Assembly (NCBI RefSeq): GCF_019343195.1
Contig: NZ_RPHB01000002.1
Location: 558,001-622,000, forward strand
Origin: Arthrospiribacter ruber
GTDB taxonomy: Bacteria > Bacteroidota > Bacteroidia > Cytophagales > Cyclobacteriaceae
DNA: 64,000 nucleotides
Reading direction: 5' to 3'
The notes under the pieces were generated by a model. It was not told the DNA's origin. It ran no database searches and was given only the letters and a program-made list of their open reading frames with translations. Shown here in pieces: positions 56,635 through 64,000 of this stretch (its first letter is position 1; every line of letters begins with the position of its first letter). The position numbers and the translations under genes are program-made.

Positions 56635-57309
56635 ATGAGTATTAAAGAAAACCTTATTGACATAAAAAAAACCTTCATTGACCCAAATTGTCTTCTGGTG
56701 GCAGTGTCCAAAACACACCCTGAAGAAGCAATCATGGAAGCCTACCAGGCTGGTATCAGGGATTTTGGTGAAAATAAGGTACAGGAACTGGTAGAAAAAG
56801 CGGAAAAACTCCCAAAAGACATACGCTGGCACATGATAGGCCACTTACAAAGAAATAAGGTGAAATACATGGCAGGGTTTGTTCACCTTATCCATGGGGT
56901 AGATTCGCTCAAGCTTCTCAAAGAAATCAACAAACAGGCCGTTAAGGCCGACAGGACAATCAATTGCCTTTTGCAGGTACATATCGCAGAAGAAGAAAGC
57001 AAGTTTGGATTTGATGAAGCTGAACTGATGGAGATGCTGGAGGATGAAATTCTCCCCACCCTGAAAAATGTCAAAATCATCGGAATGATGGGAATGGCCA
57101 CTTTCACAGAGGATGAGCTACAGGTACTGCGGGAATTTGAAGGTTTACAGTCTCTTTTTGAAAAAATGAAAAAAATGGATCTTCCTGATAACTTTGACCT
57201 GAAAGAACTTTCCATGGGTATGAGCGGTGACTACCTGCTGGCGCAAAGAAAAGGCAGCACCATGGTGAGGATAGGTTCTGCCATTTTTGGGGAGAGAGAT
57301 TACAAGTAA
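56635..57309 (+). CDS. YggS family PLP-dependent protein
   Basis: PLP-binding protein of the YggS/PLPBP family, involved in vitamin B6 and amino-acid homeostasis, without known catalytic turnover. The PLP Lys lies in LVAVSKTHPEEA. IRWHMIGHLQRNKVKYM and the C-terminal LSMGMSGDYLLAQRKGSTMVRIGSAIFG are typical. Length 224 is normal. It diverges from the GH3-fold gene and is followed at 2 bp by the DUF423 gene. Confidence 0.94.
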   Translation: MSIKENLIDIKKTFIDPNCLLVAVSKTHPEEAIMEAYQAGIRDFGENKVQELVEKAEKLPKDIRWHMIGHLQRNKVKYMAGFVHLIHGVDSLKLLKEINKQAVKADRTINCLLQVHIAEEESKFGFDEAELMEMLEDEILPTLKNVKIIGMMGMATFTEDELQVLREFEGLQSLFEKMKKMDLPDNFDLKELSMGMSGDYLLAQRKGSTMVRIGSAIFGERDYK

Positions 57310-57310
57310 T

Positions 57311-57694
57311 ATGAAAAACTACAAATACTTACAGATAGCCACACTTCTGGGTGCTTTGGCGGTAGGAATAGGAGCATTTGGGGCCCATGGGCTATTGGAA
57401 ACCCTAGCTTCCAATGGCACCACAGATACATTCGAAACTGCCGTCAAATACCATTTTTACCATGTGATGGCCCTTTTGGTTTGCAGTTTACTTATGGATA
57501 CTTACCCCCCAAACAGAAAGTTGAAAACCGCTTTCTGGCTCTTCTTCACAGGGATATTGATTTTTTCGGGTTCCTTATACATTTTATCCCTGACAGGCGT
57601 TTCATGGCTGGGAGCCATCACTCCCATTGGAGGAGTAGCCTTTATTGCAGGTTGGATAATGATGCTGCTTTCCGCAAAACCTAAAAATCTTTAA
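57311..57694 (+). CDS. DUF423 family membrane protein
   Basis: Small integral membrane protein of the DUF423 family (YgdD-like). Four hydrophobic segments. GALAVGIGAFGAHGL and TAVKYHFYHVMALL are the family signatures. The ATG at 57311 is chosen over the upstream frame that overlaps the YggS-like gene. Function is not known. Length 127. Confidence 0.9.
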   Translation: MKNYKYLQIATLLGALAVGIGAFGAHGLLETLASNGTTDTFETAVKYHFYHVMALLVCSLLMDTYPPNRKLKTAFWLFFTGILIFSGSLYILSLTGVSWLGAITPIGGVAFIAGWIMMLLSAKPKNL

Positions 57695-57698
57695 TTGA

Positions 57699-59000
57699 AT
57701 GATAAAAAAGTTAGGCAGTAGCGTGCTGCTATATACCATTTCGATTTTTGCCCTATTTGCCCAGGAAATCGATGCCAGGGAGAGGTACGAAGGACTAAAT
57801 GCCCTTATTGGTCCCAACACCTTTTTTGACAATCATCCTACAGGATTTATGCTTTATGAATTGGACTCAGGTTGGGTGCACTTCGAAAAAAACAGCCACA
57901 TGAGTTTCATTCCGGCTTCTACGACCAAACTGCTGACTTTTTATGCTTCTTTAATGGTACTTAGGGACCAGACCAATACTTTCCGATATGTAGAGGAAGG
58001 AAATGAAATCACCATCTGGGGATCAGGAGATCCGTCCTGGAAGTATAACATACTTCCCCAGCCAAAAATTGAAGATTTCCTGTCCCGTTACAGCAAAGTG
58101 AAGTTTTCGGCCAGCAATTGGAAAGACGAAGCCTTTGGCTATGGCTGGCAATGGGATGATTATTACTATCCTTATTCTGCCGAAAGATCTCCCTTCCCTA
58201 TCTATGGTAATATCGTAATGTTCAAAAATGTAAACAGGTCACCACAAGCTACAATTCCTGCTTTTGCCAACAGTATCAAAACCTACAGCAAAGTATCACC
58301 AACTGTCCGAAGGGATTTTCACAGCAATATTTTTTACTACAACCCAAGTACCTATACCAATCCAGGACCTATGCTGCCTTTTGTTACTTCTCCTGAGCTT
58401 ACCGTACAATTGCTCCGAGATGTTCTCAAAAAACCAGTAGAACTTGTCAATACGGAACTGCCGACCACAGCACGGCTTTTCAACGGAGGAAGTATGCGCC
58501 CACTTTGGAAAGAAATGCTCCAGGAAAGTGACAACTTTATAGCTGAACAAATCCTACTGATGGTATCGGATCAGCTTTTCGGGGAGCTCAATTCAGAAAG
58601 GGCCATAGATCATGTGTTGAAAACATACCTCAGGGACCTCCCGGATGACATCAAATGGGTGGATGGCTCGGGACTCTCCCGGCACAACTTGGTAACTCCC
58701 AGAAATATGATCACCCTGATGGAAAAAATCGATAAGTCCATTCCCAGAGATCAGCTGATGAACCTTCTGCCACAAGGAGGGATCAACGGGACTTTAAAAA
58801 ATAATTACAAAGCCCCTAGACCCTATATTTTTGCGAAAACAGGCACGATCAGCAACAACCACTGTCTGGTTGGCATTATCCGAACAGACAGTGGCAGACA
58901 CCATGCTTTTGCCTTTATGAACAACAACTACCTGAATAAAGCCTCTGAAATCAGAAGGGAAATGGAAAAGGTCCTCTTGTACATCAAGGAGAATTATTGA
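57699..59000 (+). CDS. D-alanyl-D-alanine carboxypeptidase/endopeptidase, PBP4-like (S13)
   Basis: Periplasmic peptidoglycan enzyme of family S13, removing D-Ala or cutting crosslinks. Signal peptide to about residue 22. SxxK motif is Ser74-Thr-Thr-Lys77 in IPASTTKLLTF; the SxN-type motif lies in DGSGLSRHNLV; KTGT is in FAKTGTISNN. Length 433 is normal. It begins 4 bp after DUF423 and precedes an LD-carboxypeptidase gene, suggesting a local set of cell-wall enzymes. Confidence 0.9.
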   Translation: MIKKLGSSVLLYTISIFALFAQEIDARERYEGLNALIGPNTFFDNHPTGFMLYELDSGWVHFEKNSHMSFIPASTTKLLTFYASLMVLRDQTNTFRYVEEGNEITIWGSGDPSWKYNILPQPKIEDFLSRYSKVKFSASNWKDEAFGYGWQWDDYYYPYSAERSPFPIYGNIVMFKNVNRSPQATIPAFANSIKTYSKVSPTVRRDFHSNIFYYNPSTYTNPGPMLPFVTSPELTVQLLRDVLKKPVELVNTELPTTARLFNGGSMRPLWKEMLQESDNFIAEQILLMVSDQLFGELNSERAIDHVLKTYLRDLPDDIKWVDGSGLSRHNLVTPRNMITLMEKIDKSIPRDQLMNLLPQGGINGTLKNNYKAPRPYIFAKTGTISNNHCLVGIIRTDSGRHHAFAFMNNNYLNKASEIRREMEKVLLYIKENY

Positions 59001-59097
59001 AAAGGTAAGCCAATTTCAGAATGAATATGAAATTCCTGGGCCAAGCAGGAACAATTGAAAATTATTCCTATAATTTTGATCAAAAGCAATTTTCAAC

Positions 59098-60138
59098 ATG
59101 AATAAAAGATCCTTTTTAAAGACTTTCGGGATGGGAATCGGAGCTCTTCCTCTGGTTTCTTTTGTCCCCGCACTTTCTATGGATGAAAAACAACTGCTTC
59201 CCTATGCTTTGAGCCCTGGGGACAAAGTTGGACTTATCAGCCCTTCTGCAGCCACTTCAGAAAGGATTGAGTTTGAATTTGCAAAAGAAGCTTTAGAGGC
59301 GCTTGGTCTGGAAGTCGAAATGGGAAAGCACCTCAAGAGCAGAAGAGGTCATTTGGCGGGTACCGATCAGGAAAGGGCGGATGACCTCAATAGGATGTTT
59401 GCCGACACAAGCATCAAGGCCATCATCTGCATCAGGGGAGGCTCAGGGGCGGCAAGAATTTTACCTTTGATAGATTATGAACGGATTAAAGCCAATCCAA
59501 AGCCATTGTTAGGTTATTCCGATATAACAGCCTTACACAATGCCATACACGCCAAAACAGGCCTGATCACCTTTCATGGACCCAATGGAACCGGAAGTTG
59601 GAACACCTTCAACGTGACCCAATTTCAGAAAATATTCTATGAGAGAGCCCTCACCATCTTTGAAAATGAAGTCCTCAAGGGAGATGAGCTAATTGTAAAA
59701 CAAAACAGGATACAGACTATTTATCCCGGGAAGGTCAGTGGCAAGATCTTGGGAGGTAATCTAACGGTACTGACAGCACTATCGGGGACTCCTTATTTAC
59801 CTGATTTTACAGGTAGCATTCTTTTTATAGAGGACATAGCTGAAGATCCTTACAAAATTGACAGGATGATGAGTACCTTGATGCTCAATGGTACCCTTTC
59901 CAAAATCAAGGGATTTATCTTCGGTCAATGCACCAATTGCACTCCAGGAGGAGGATACGGCTCATTGACTTTGGATGATATTTTGGACGACTATATTCTC
60001 CCGCTCAAAATTCCCGCTTACAAAGGGGCTATGATAGGGCATATTCCGAAGCAATTTATCGTTCCAGTAGGTGCTGAAGTGGAAATGGATGCAGAAAGCG
60101 GCACCTTCACCATGCTAAAACCCATATTCCAAGATTGA
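59098..60138 (+). CDS. LD-carboxypeptidase (S66 family)
   Basis: Muramoyltetrapeptide carboxypeptidase used in murein recycling. The N-terminus NKRSFLKTFGMGIGAL resembles a signal, possibly for export, followed by the S66 domain. Nucleophile Ser141 in LLGYSDITALHN, Glu in FIEDIAEDPYKIDRM and His in IGHIPKQFIVPVG form the expected triad. Length 346 is normal. The SGNH gene starts six bases after its stop. Confidence 0.92.
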   Translation: MNKRSFLKTFGMGIGALPLVSFVPALSMDEKQLLPYALSPGDKVGLISPSAATSERIEFEFAKEALEALGLEVEMGKHLKSRRGHLAGTDQERADDLNRMFADTSIKAIICIRGGSGAARILPLIDYERIKANPKPLLGYSDITALHNAIHAKTGLITFHGPNGTGSWNTFNVTQFQKIFYERALTIFENEVLKGDELIVKQNRIQTIYPGKVSGKILGGNLTVLTALSGTPYLPDFTGSILFIEDIAEDPYKIDRMMSTLMLNGTLSKIKGFIFGQCTNCTPGGGYGSLTLDDILDDYILPLKIPAYKGAMIGHIPKQFIVPVGAEVEMDAESGTFTMLKPIFQD

Positions 60139-60143
60139 AAACG

Positions 60144-60845
60144 ATGAAATCACTAAGCCTATTTACTTTATTTATCCTGATTTTTACAAGCTGTATGTTA
60201 CAAGAGCAAACGACCAAAAAAAAGGCAAAAGACCTTACTTATCTGGCTTTAGGGGATTCCTATACCATTGGAGAAGGTGTTGACGAAAAGGATCGCTATC
60301 CCAATCAATTGGTCAGTATGCTTTCCCATGAAAACCTGAACATTTCTCTTTCCAAAATTATCGCCAAAACAGGCTGGACTACAGATGAATTAGCCACCGG
60401 AATTGAAAATGCCGGAATCAGTGGAAATACCTATGATTTGGTCACCCTTTTGATTGGGGTCAACAATCAATATAGAGGTAGAAGCATAGAAAACTACAAG
60501 GTTGAATTTGAAGAAAGATTGGTTCAGGCAATAGAATTTGCAGGAGGAAATCCACAAAGAGTGTTGGTTTTATCCATCCCTGATTGGGGAGTAACACCTT
60601 TTGCTGTAGAAAGAGGAGCAGATCAAAATAAGGTGAGACAGGAAATAGACCAATATAACGCGAGTAAAAAAGCTATTAGCGAAACCTTGGGTGTATTTTA
60701 CATTGATATCACTGAACACTACCGGGAAGTGGGAGCAGAACCGGAAATGGTCGTTGAGGACAAATTGCATCCCAGTGGTCGGGTGTATAAAGTTTGGGCA
60801 GAAAAACTTGAAAAGGTGATCCTTTCCAACATCAATTTTTATTGA
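60144..60845 (+). CDS. SGNH/GDSL hydrolase lipoprotein
   Basis: Esterase or deacetylase of the SGNH fold, exported as a lipoprotein (SPII signal with FTSCMLQ). The ATG at 60144 is preferred over TTG at 60135. Block I LALGDSYTIG contains nucleophile Ser39, Asn lies in LLIGVNNQY, and Asp/His lie in the final VEDKLHPSGRVY. Length of 234 residues is normal. Substrate unknown; near cell-wall enzymes, so cell-wall or polysaccharide deacetylation is possible. Confidence 0.9.
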   Translation: MKSLSLFTLFILIFTSCMLQEQTTKKKAKDLTYLALGDSYTIGEGVDEKDRYPNQLVSMLSHENLNISLSKIIAKTGWTTDELATGIENAGISGNTYDLVTLLIGVNNQYRGRSIENYKVEFEERLVQAIEFAGGNPQRVLVLSIPDWGVTPFAVERGADQNKVRQEIDQYNASKKAISETLGVFYIDITEHYREVGAEPEMVVEDKLHPSGRVYKVWAEKLEKVILSNINFY

Positions 60846-60966
60846 ATAAATTGATTTTTGGATTTTTTACGGTAACAACCGGGCAGTCCCACTGATATGC
60901 AATTGAAAGATCAATTGCCAGCCATCAGTTGGGTATTGATTTTTTTAACACGCACTCTTTTATCTT

Positions 60967-61728
60967 ATGGAACTCAAAAAATGGATATTACCCATTTTAT
61001 TATCTCTAACATTTTCCTGCGAAATGGTAGAAACCGAAAACTTGGAAAATGACTTCATTGAGGTGTGGTTGTACAGCAACCGTTTGCAATGTACCAAGCC
61101 GCTGGAAAGTGGGGCACCCTGTCACTACTATTCCATGGAAACAGAGTTGACAGCAACTCAGTGGAAAAGCCTAAATTATGAAGTAGATAATTTCGGTTTT
61201 CAGCCGGGCTATTACTACCGGGTTTTGATAGAAAAATATTGGCTGGATTTGGATCCAATTGAAATTTTTGATGAGAATGGAGAGACAGTACTCGAAGTAG
61301 TAGAACTGGAACCACAGAGGAGAATCAGGATAAAAACTGTTTTCCAAAAACTGAGGGATTATAAAACCCTTTTCAGTGGAAATTGGAAACTTGTACACGT
61401 CGAAGGTGCAGAAGATATCCTCTTGACTGATCTCGACAAATCTTACACTGTAGATCCATTACATAGAAAAATGCGGGGAAAATACCTTTGTCATGACCTG
61501 GAGATTGCCCTGAATGATTTTTTGGACCTTAACAGGATAGACCTATCTGATGTTTCTATAGAACATCAAGCCTGCGATCCTGATAAAAAGTATCTGGAAA
61601 CAGAAGATCTGATTCTTGCGATGTTCAACAAAGTAAAAAGTTATACCCTGAAAGATGGAGACTGGGTTCTTAAAGATTCAGCAGGAAAAGAACTTCTTAG
61701 ATTTTCAAGAAACAGCAGAGCACCGTGA
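60967..61728 (+). CDS. Lipoprotein with DUF4377-like domain
   Basis: Lipoprotein of unknown role; signal with TFSCEMV near residue 17. The N-terminal half (about 25-110) has the CHYYSMETELTATQWKSL and FQPGYYYRVLIEKYW pattern that recalls DUF4377 (HslJ-related) proteins. The C-terminal half (about 120-253) is beta-rich with paired Cys (YLCHDLE and HQACDPD) and resembles META/HslJ-type modules, but this is tentative. Length 253. Confidence 0.7.
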   Translation: MELKKWILPILLSLTFSCEMVETENLENDFIEVWLYSNRLQCTKPLESGAPCHYYSMETELTATQWKSLNYEVDNFGFQPGYYYRVLIEKYWLDLDPIEIFDENGETVLEVVELEPQRRIRIKTVFQKLRDYKTLFSGNWKLVHVEGAEDILLTDLDKSYTVDPLHRKMRGKYLCHDLEIALNDFLDLNRIDLSDVSIEHQACDPDKKYLETEDLILAMFNKVKSYTLKDGDWVLKDSAGKELLRFSRNSRAP

Positions 61729-61799
61729 AGATGATCTTAATTTTTAAAAACAAATCAGAAAATGTTCCGGTAAAACTTTTCAAAACCCCAAATGAAAAA

Positions 61800-61832
61800 A
61801 TAAAAAAGCCGGAACTAATCCGGCTTTTTTAA
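61800..61832. terminator. Bidirectional terminator
   Basis: AAAAAAGCCGG and CCGGCTTTTTT arms with an AACTAAT loop. It lies between two converging genes and has A- and T-tracts for both directions. Confidence 0.9.
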
Positions 61833-61852
61833 ATTGAAGTTTTTTTTGAATT

Positions 61853-62260
61853 TCACTTACCTTTTGGAAGTACATTGGAGATCAATGAAACTTTCTCAAT
61901 AGGTTCAGAAGCATTGGAGTAAACCCTCACCACTGAATTTTGTCTTCCCATTTTCCCGGCAGAATTGAAAACCACCTTCAATTCTCCCGTAGCTCCAGGA
62001 GCGATTGGCTCTTTTGGCCAGTTCGGCGCAGTACATCCGCAGGAAACTGCCACATTGGAGATCACCAAGGGTGCGTCGCCGGAGTTGGTGAAAACAAAGG
62101 TATGCTCTACCTTATCTCCTTGGGTGATATCTCCGAAATCTTTGGATTTTTCTGAAAAATCCATCACTGCACCTTTGCTATCACTCTGTGCATTGACAGC
62201 AAACGCCACAAAAGCAACCATAACAAGTAAAAACAGCTTTTTCATAGTTTTATTCATCAT
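61853..62260 (-). CDS. DUF1573 periplasmic protein
   Basis: Small exported protein with a DUF1573 domain (an Ig-like fold). Signal peptide with cut after VNAQ. Met6 is an alternative start (position 62245). The domain contains HTFVFTNSGDAPLVIS, SCGCTAPNWP and APGATGELKVVFNS. Common in Bacteroidota; function unknown. Its 5' end overlaps the helicase gene stop by about 10 bp. Length 135. Confidence 0.9.
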   Translation of the reverse strand: MMNKTMKKLFLLVMVAFVAFAVNAQSDSKGAVMDFSEKSKDFGDITQGDKVEHTFVFTNSGDAPLVISNVAVSCGCTAPNWPKEPIAPGATGELKVVFNSAGKMGRQNSVVRVYSNASEPIEKVSLISNVLPKGK

Positions 62261-63713
62261 TTAAATTTGTCTCAGAATCTTCTTTGTAAATGTAAAACTT
62301 TGGATTAAAGTTCACCATAAACAATTCCTTTTTTGCACGTGTCACCGCAGTGTATAGCCACCTGATATACTCTTGGTTGACCTGATCTTCTGTCAGGTAG
62401 CCTTGATCTACAAATACCGCATCCCATTGGCCACCCTGTGATTTGTGACAGGTCAGGGCGTAAGCAAACTTCACCTGCAAAGCCGAAAGATACGGATCTT
62501 TTTTGATCAGTTCCATCCTTTCACTTTTATTAACAACATCCATATAATCCAAAGACACCTGTCTGTAGAGCTCTCTATATGCTTCCACTGTCAAAGCAGG
62601 ATGTGGGCTGTATAGGGTATCCAGAACGACTTTTGCTTCGAAATAAGGTTCATCGGGGTAATCCAACAACCTCAGCTCAAGAGTAGCAAACCTCAAGCCA
62701 TACATTTCCTCAAACGACCTGATTTTGGTAACCTCCACAAAATCCCCATTGGCCAAAAAATTGACCTTATCGGAGTCCGCCATATAAGTGTAGTTGTTCT
62801 TGACAATCATCAGCAAATCTCCCGCACTGATTTCTTCATCAAAAAAATGTATTGTCCGCCTGATATATTGATTGTATTGTACAGCCGATTTATTGGACCG
62901 CGTGACTATGGCCGTATTTTCTGTTCCATACTTATCATAAGCATACCTCAAGCCATCCTCCAACCGCTCTCCTGTCATTTTGAAAAAATCCTTAAAACCT
63001 TTGGTCTGAAAGTAAATCACAGGGTTTTTTGCCTTTACCTGATCTCTCAAAAAAGTAGCATTATAGAGAATTCCGGACTCCAGCTGCTGCCTCATGACTT
63101 CGGTCAGTTCAATCATCGAAACTTTGAGCCTGAAATGCCTTACCAAATAATCCCTTTCCAAAGCAGGACTGAGTACACTCCCAACAGGAGGCAACTGTGC
63201 CGTATCCCCTACCAAAATGAGTTTGTTGCCCACACCCTGAAACACATAGTGGATCAAATCCCTCAAAAGGCTTCTGCTCCCCATAGATTCATCAGAAAGC
63301 ATGGAGGCTTCATCTACAATAAAAAGTGTGTTTTGGTAATAGTTTTTGACCAGATCAAACCCTCCACCCATGTCTCCAGCTTGATCCTTGGGCTTGTAAA
63401 TGATTTTATGGATAGTAAAGGCCGATTTTTGGCTGTAATTGCCCATGACTTTTGCTGCTCTGCCCGTGGGTGCCAACAGCATAGATTTCATTTTAATCCT
63501 GGGAAGCAACTTTACAAGCGCAGAAATCAATGATGTTTTCCCTGTACCTGCATAGCCTCTAAGGACAAAGGTAGCCCCGTCAGTATCTTGGTCTGTCAAA
63601 AAACCGTCCATCAGATTGAAAAATTCATTTTGACCATTGGTAGGTTCAAACTGGAAATATTTTTTCAACAAAACTGACGGCCTGACTGTAGGCTGATTAT
63701 CTTTACTTCCCAT
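62250..63713 (-). CDS. RecD-like ATP-dependent DNA helicase (AAA_30/UvrD_C_2)
   Basis: SF1 helicase of the RecD/Dda type, without RecB or RecC partners in the window. Walker A GYAGTGKTSLI near residue 55, Walker B DEASM, motif III VGDTAQLPP, and C-terminal motifs V and VI in YALTCHKSQGGQWDAVF and WLYTAVTRAKKELF. No N-terminal RecD extension, so a small stand-alone helicase of 487 residues. Role in DNA repair or replication restart is plausible. A divergent Nudix gene lies 22 bp away. Confidence 0.9.
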   Translation of the reverse strand: MGSKDNQPTVRPSVLLKKYFQFEPTNGQNEFFNLMDGFLTDQDTDGATFVLRGYAGTGKTSLISALVKLLPRIKMKSMLLAPTGRAAKVMGNYSQKSAFTIHKIIYKPKDQAGDMGGGFDLVKNYYQNTLFIVDEASMLSDESMGSRSLLRDLIHYVFQGVGNKLILVGDTAQLPPVGSVLSPALERDYLVRHFRLKVSMIELTEVMRQQLESGILYNATFLRDQVKAKNPVIYFQTKGFKDFFKMTGERLEDGLRYAYDKYGTENTAIVTRSNKSAVQYNQYIRRTIHFFDEEISAGDLLMIVKNNYTYMADSDKVNFLANGDFVEVTKIRSFEEMYGLRFATLELRLLDYPDEPYFEAKVVLDTLYSPHPALTVEAYRELYRQVSLDYMDVVNKSERMELIKKDPYLSALQVKFAYALTCHKSQGGQWDAVFVDQGYLTEDQVNQEYIRWLYTAVTRAKKELFMVNFNPKFYIYKEDSETNLNDE

Positions 63714-63735
63714 AAGTCCACGAATCTAAGTTGAA

Positions 63736-64000
63736 ATGGCAGAACTCGAAAAAGAATTGACTGATAAATTCGGTGGAAGACTCAGAATAAGGGTTAATGG
63801 TATATTGATAGAAGACGGTGCAGCTCTGATGATCAAACACCGGATGGGACCTGAGAGGGATTTTTGGAACGTACCTGGCGGGGGAATGAAATTTGGGAGT
63901 GATGCAGCCGAAAACCTGAAGAGGGAATTCAAGGAAGAAACAGGGCTCGACATCCGTATATGTAATTTTGTTTGTGCCCACGAATATTTGGAAACACCTT
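63736..64000 (+). CDS. Nudix hydrolase, 5' part (gene runs past window end)
   Basis: Partial Nudix hydrolase that would cleave a nucleoside diphosphate linked to another moiety. ATG at 63736. The visible 88 residues contain GPERDFWNVPGGGMKFGS and KREFKEETGLDI, the Nudix box. The first Glu of the box, expected seven residues before the end of GGGMKFGS, appears as Ser, while the REFKEE part is intact. The gene is cut by the window end, so full length is unknown. Confidence 0.85.
   Translation, partial: MAELEKELTDKFGGRLRIRVNGILIEDGAALMIKHRMGPERDFWNVPGGGMKFGSDAAENLKREFKEETGLDIRICNFVCAHEYLETP

Noticed and set aside
56587-56844. N-terminal extension of the GH3-fold gene
   Set aside because: It is antisense to the start of the YggS-like gene and has no family likeness.

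Overview
The window looks like a chromosome segment of a Bacteroidota member, most probably Cytophagales and close to the Algoriphagus/Cyclobacterium group. This is inferred from gene content (GH29, GH97, DUF1080 and DUF6807 proteins, many SPII lipoproteins, a suf operon of the sufBCDSE type) and from promoter-like TAnnTTTG elements. No rRNA, tRNA or CRISPR array was seen. Gene density is high and both strands are used.

Region by region. 1-6.7 kb: catabolic and secreted enzymes (a dienelactone hydrolase-family end, a DUF1080 lipoprotein, a secreted EEP-family phosphatase/nuclease, GH29 alpha-L-fucosidase, an M20-like protein, a DUF6807 protein). 6.9-18.2 kb: a plus-strand run with a site-2 protease carrying CBS domains, a P-type cation ATPase, a CoA-transferase, then a sugar module made of GH97 alpha-glucosidase, GH32 fructosidase, an MFS sugar porter and a PfkB fructokinase. 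18.2-24 kb: an OhrR-like MarR regulator with DoxX behind a clear palindromic operator, CAP and fasciclin lipoproteins, xylulokinase and an SSS sugar symporter. 24.2-29.5 kb: a GAF/PAS sensor lacking an ATPase domain, then an orphan sdhAB pair whose sdhA has an in-frame TGA, followed by a 197-bp MITE-like element. 29.5-35.5 kb: an S9 peptidase, an M14 carboxypeptidase-like protein, a small secreted protein and an AsnC/Lrp regulator. 36.2-42.2 kb: sufB-C-D-S-E, a SufT-like protein and a bacilliredoxin. 42.5-51.4 kb: citrate synthase, acyl-CoA-binding protein, a DEAD-box helicase with a structured leader, rsmE, a haem-motif lipoprotein, a CBM48-esterase, leucyl aminopeptidase and an ATP-grasp enzyme. 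51.4-54.4 kb: an AT-rich accessory island with a lipoprotein metallopeptidase, a tightly coupled small lipoprotein, and a truncated second copy of the same two-gene cassette. 54.4-64 kb: LysE, a GH3-fold adenylate enzyme, a YggS-like PLP protein, DUF423, PBP4-type and LD-carboxypeptidases, an SGNH hydrolase, a DUF4377-like lipoprotein, DUF1573, a RecD-like helicase and the start of a Nudix hydrolase.

How the genes work together. The GH97/GH32/MFS/fructokinase run reads as a route from sucrose- or fructan-like oligosaccharides to phosphorylated fructose. The suf run is a complete Fe-S assembly operon with two related palindromic sites around its promoter. The most noteworthy accessory locus is the metallopeptidase-lipoprotein cassette with its tandem remnant, which resembles the layout of polymorphic effector-immunity loci. 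The most noteworthy regulatory structure is the helicase leader, where an 11-bp stem covers the region just upstream of the start codon.
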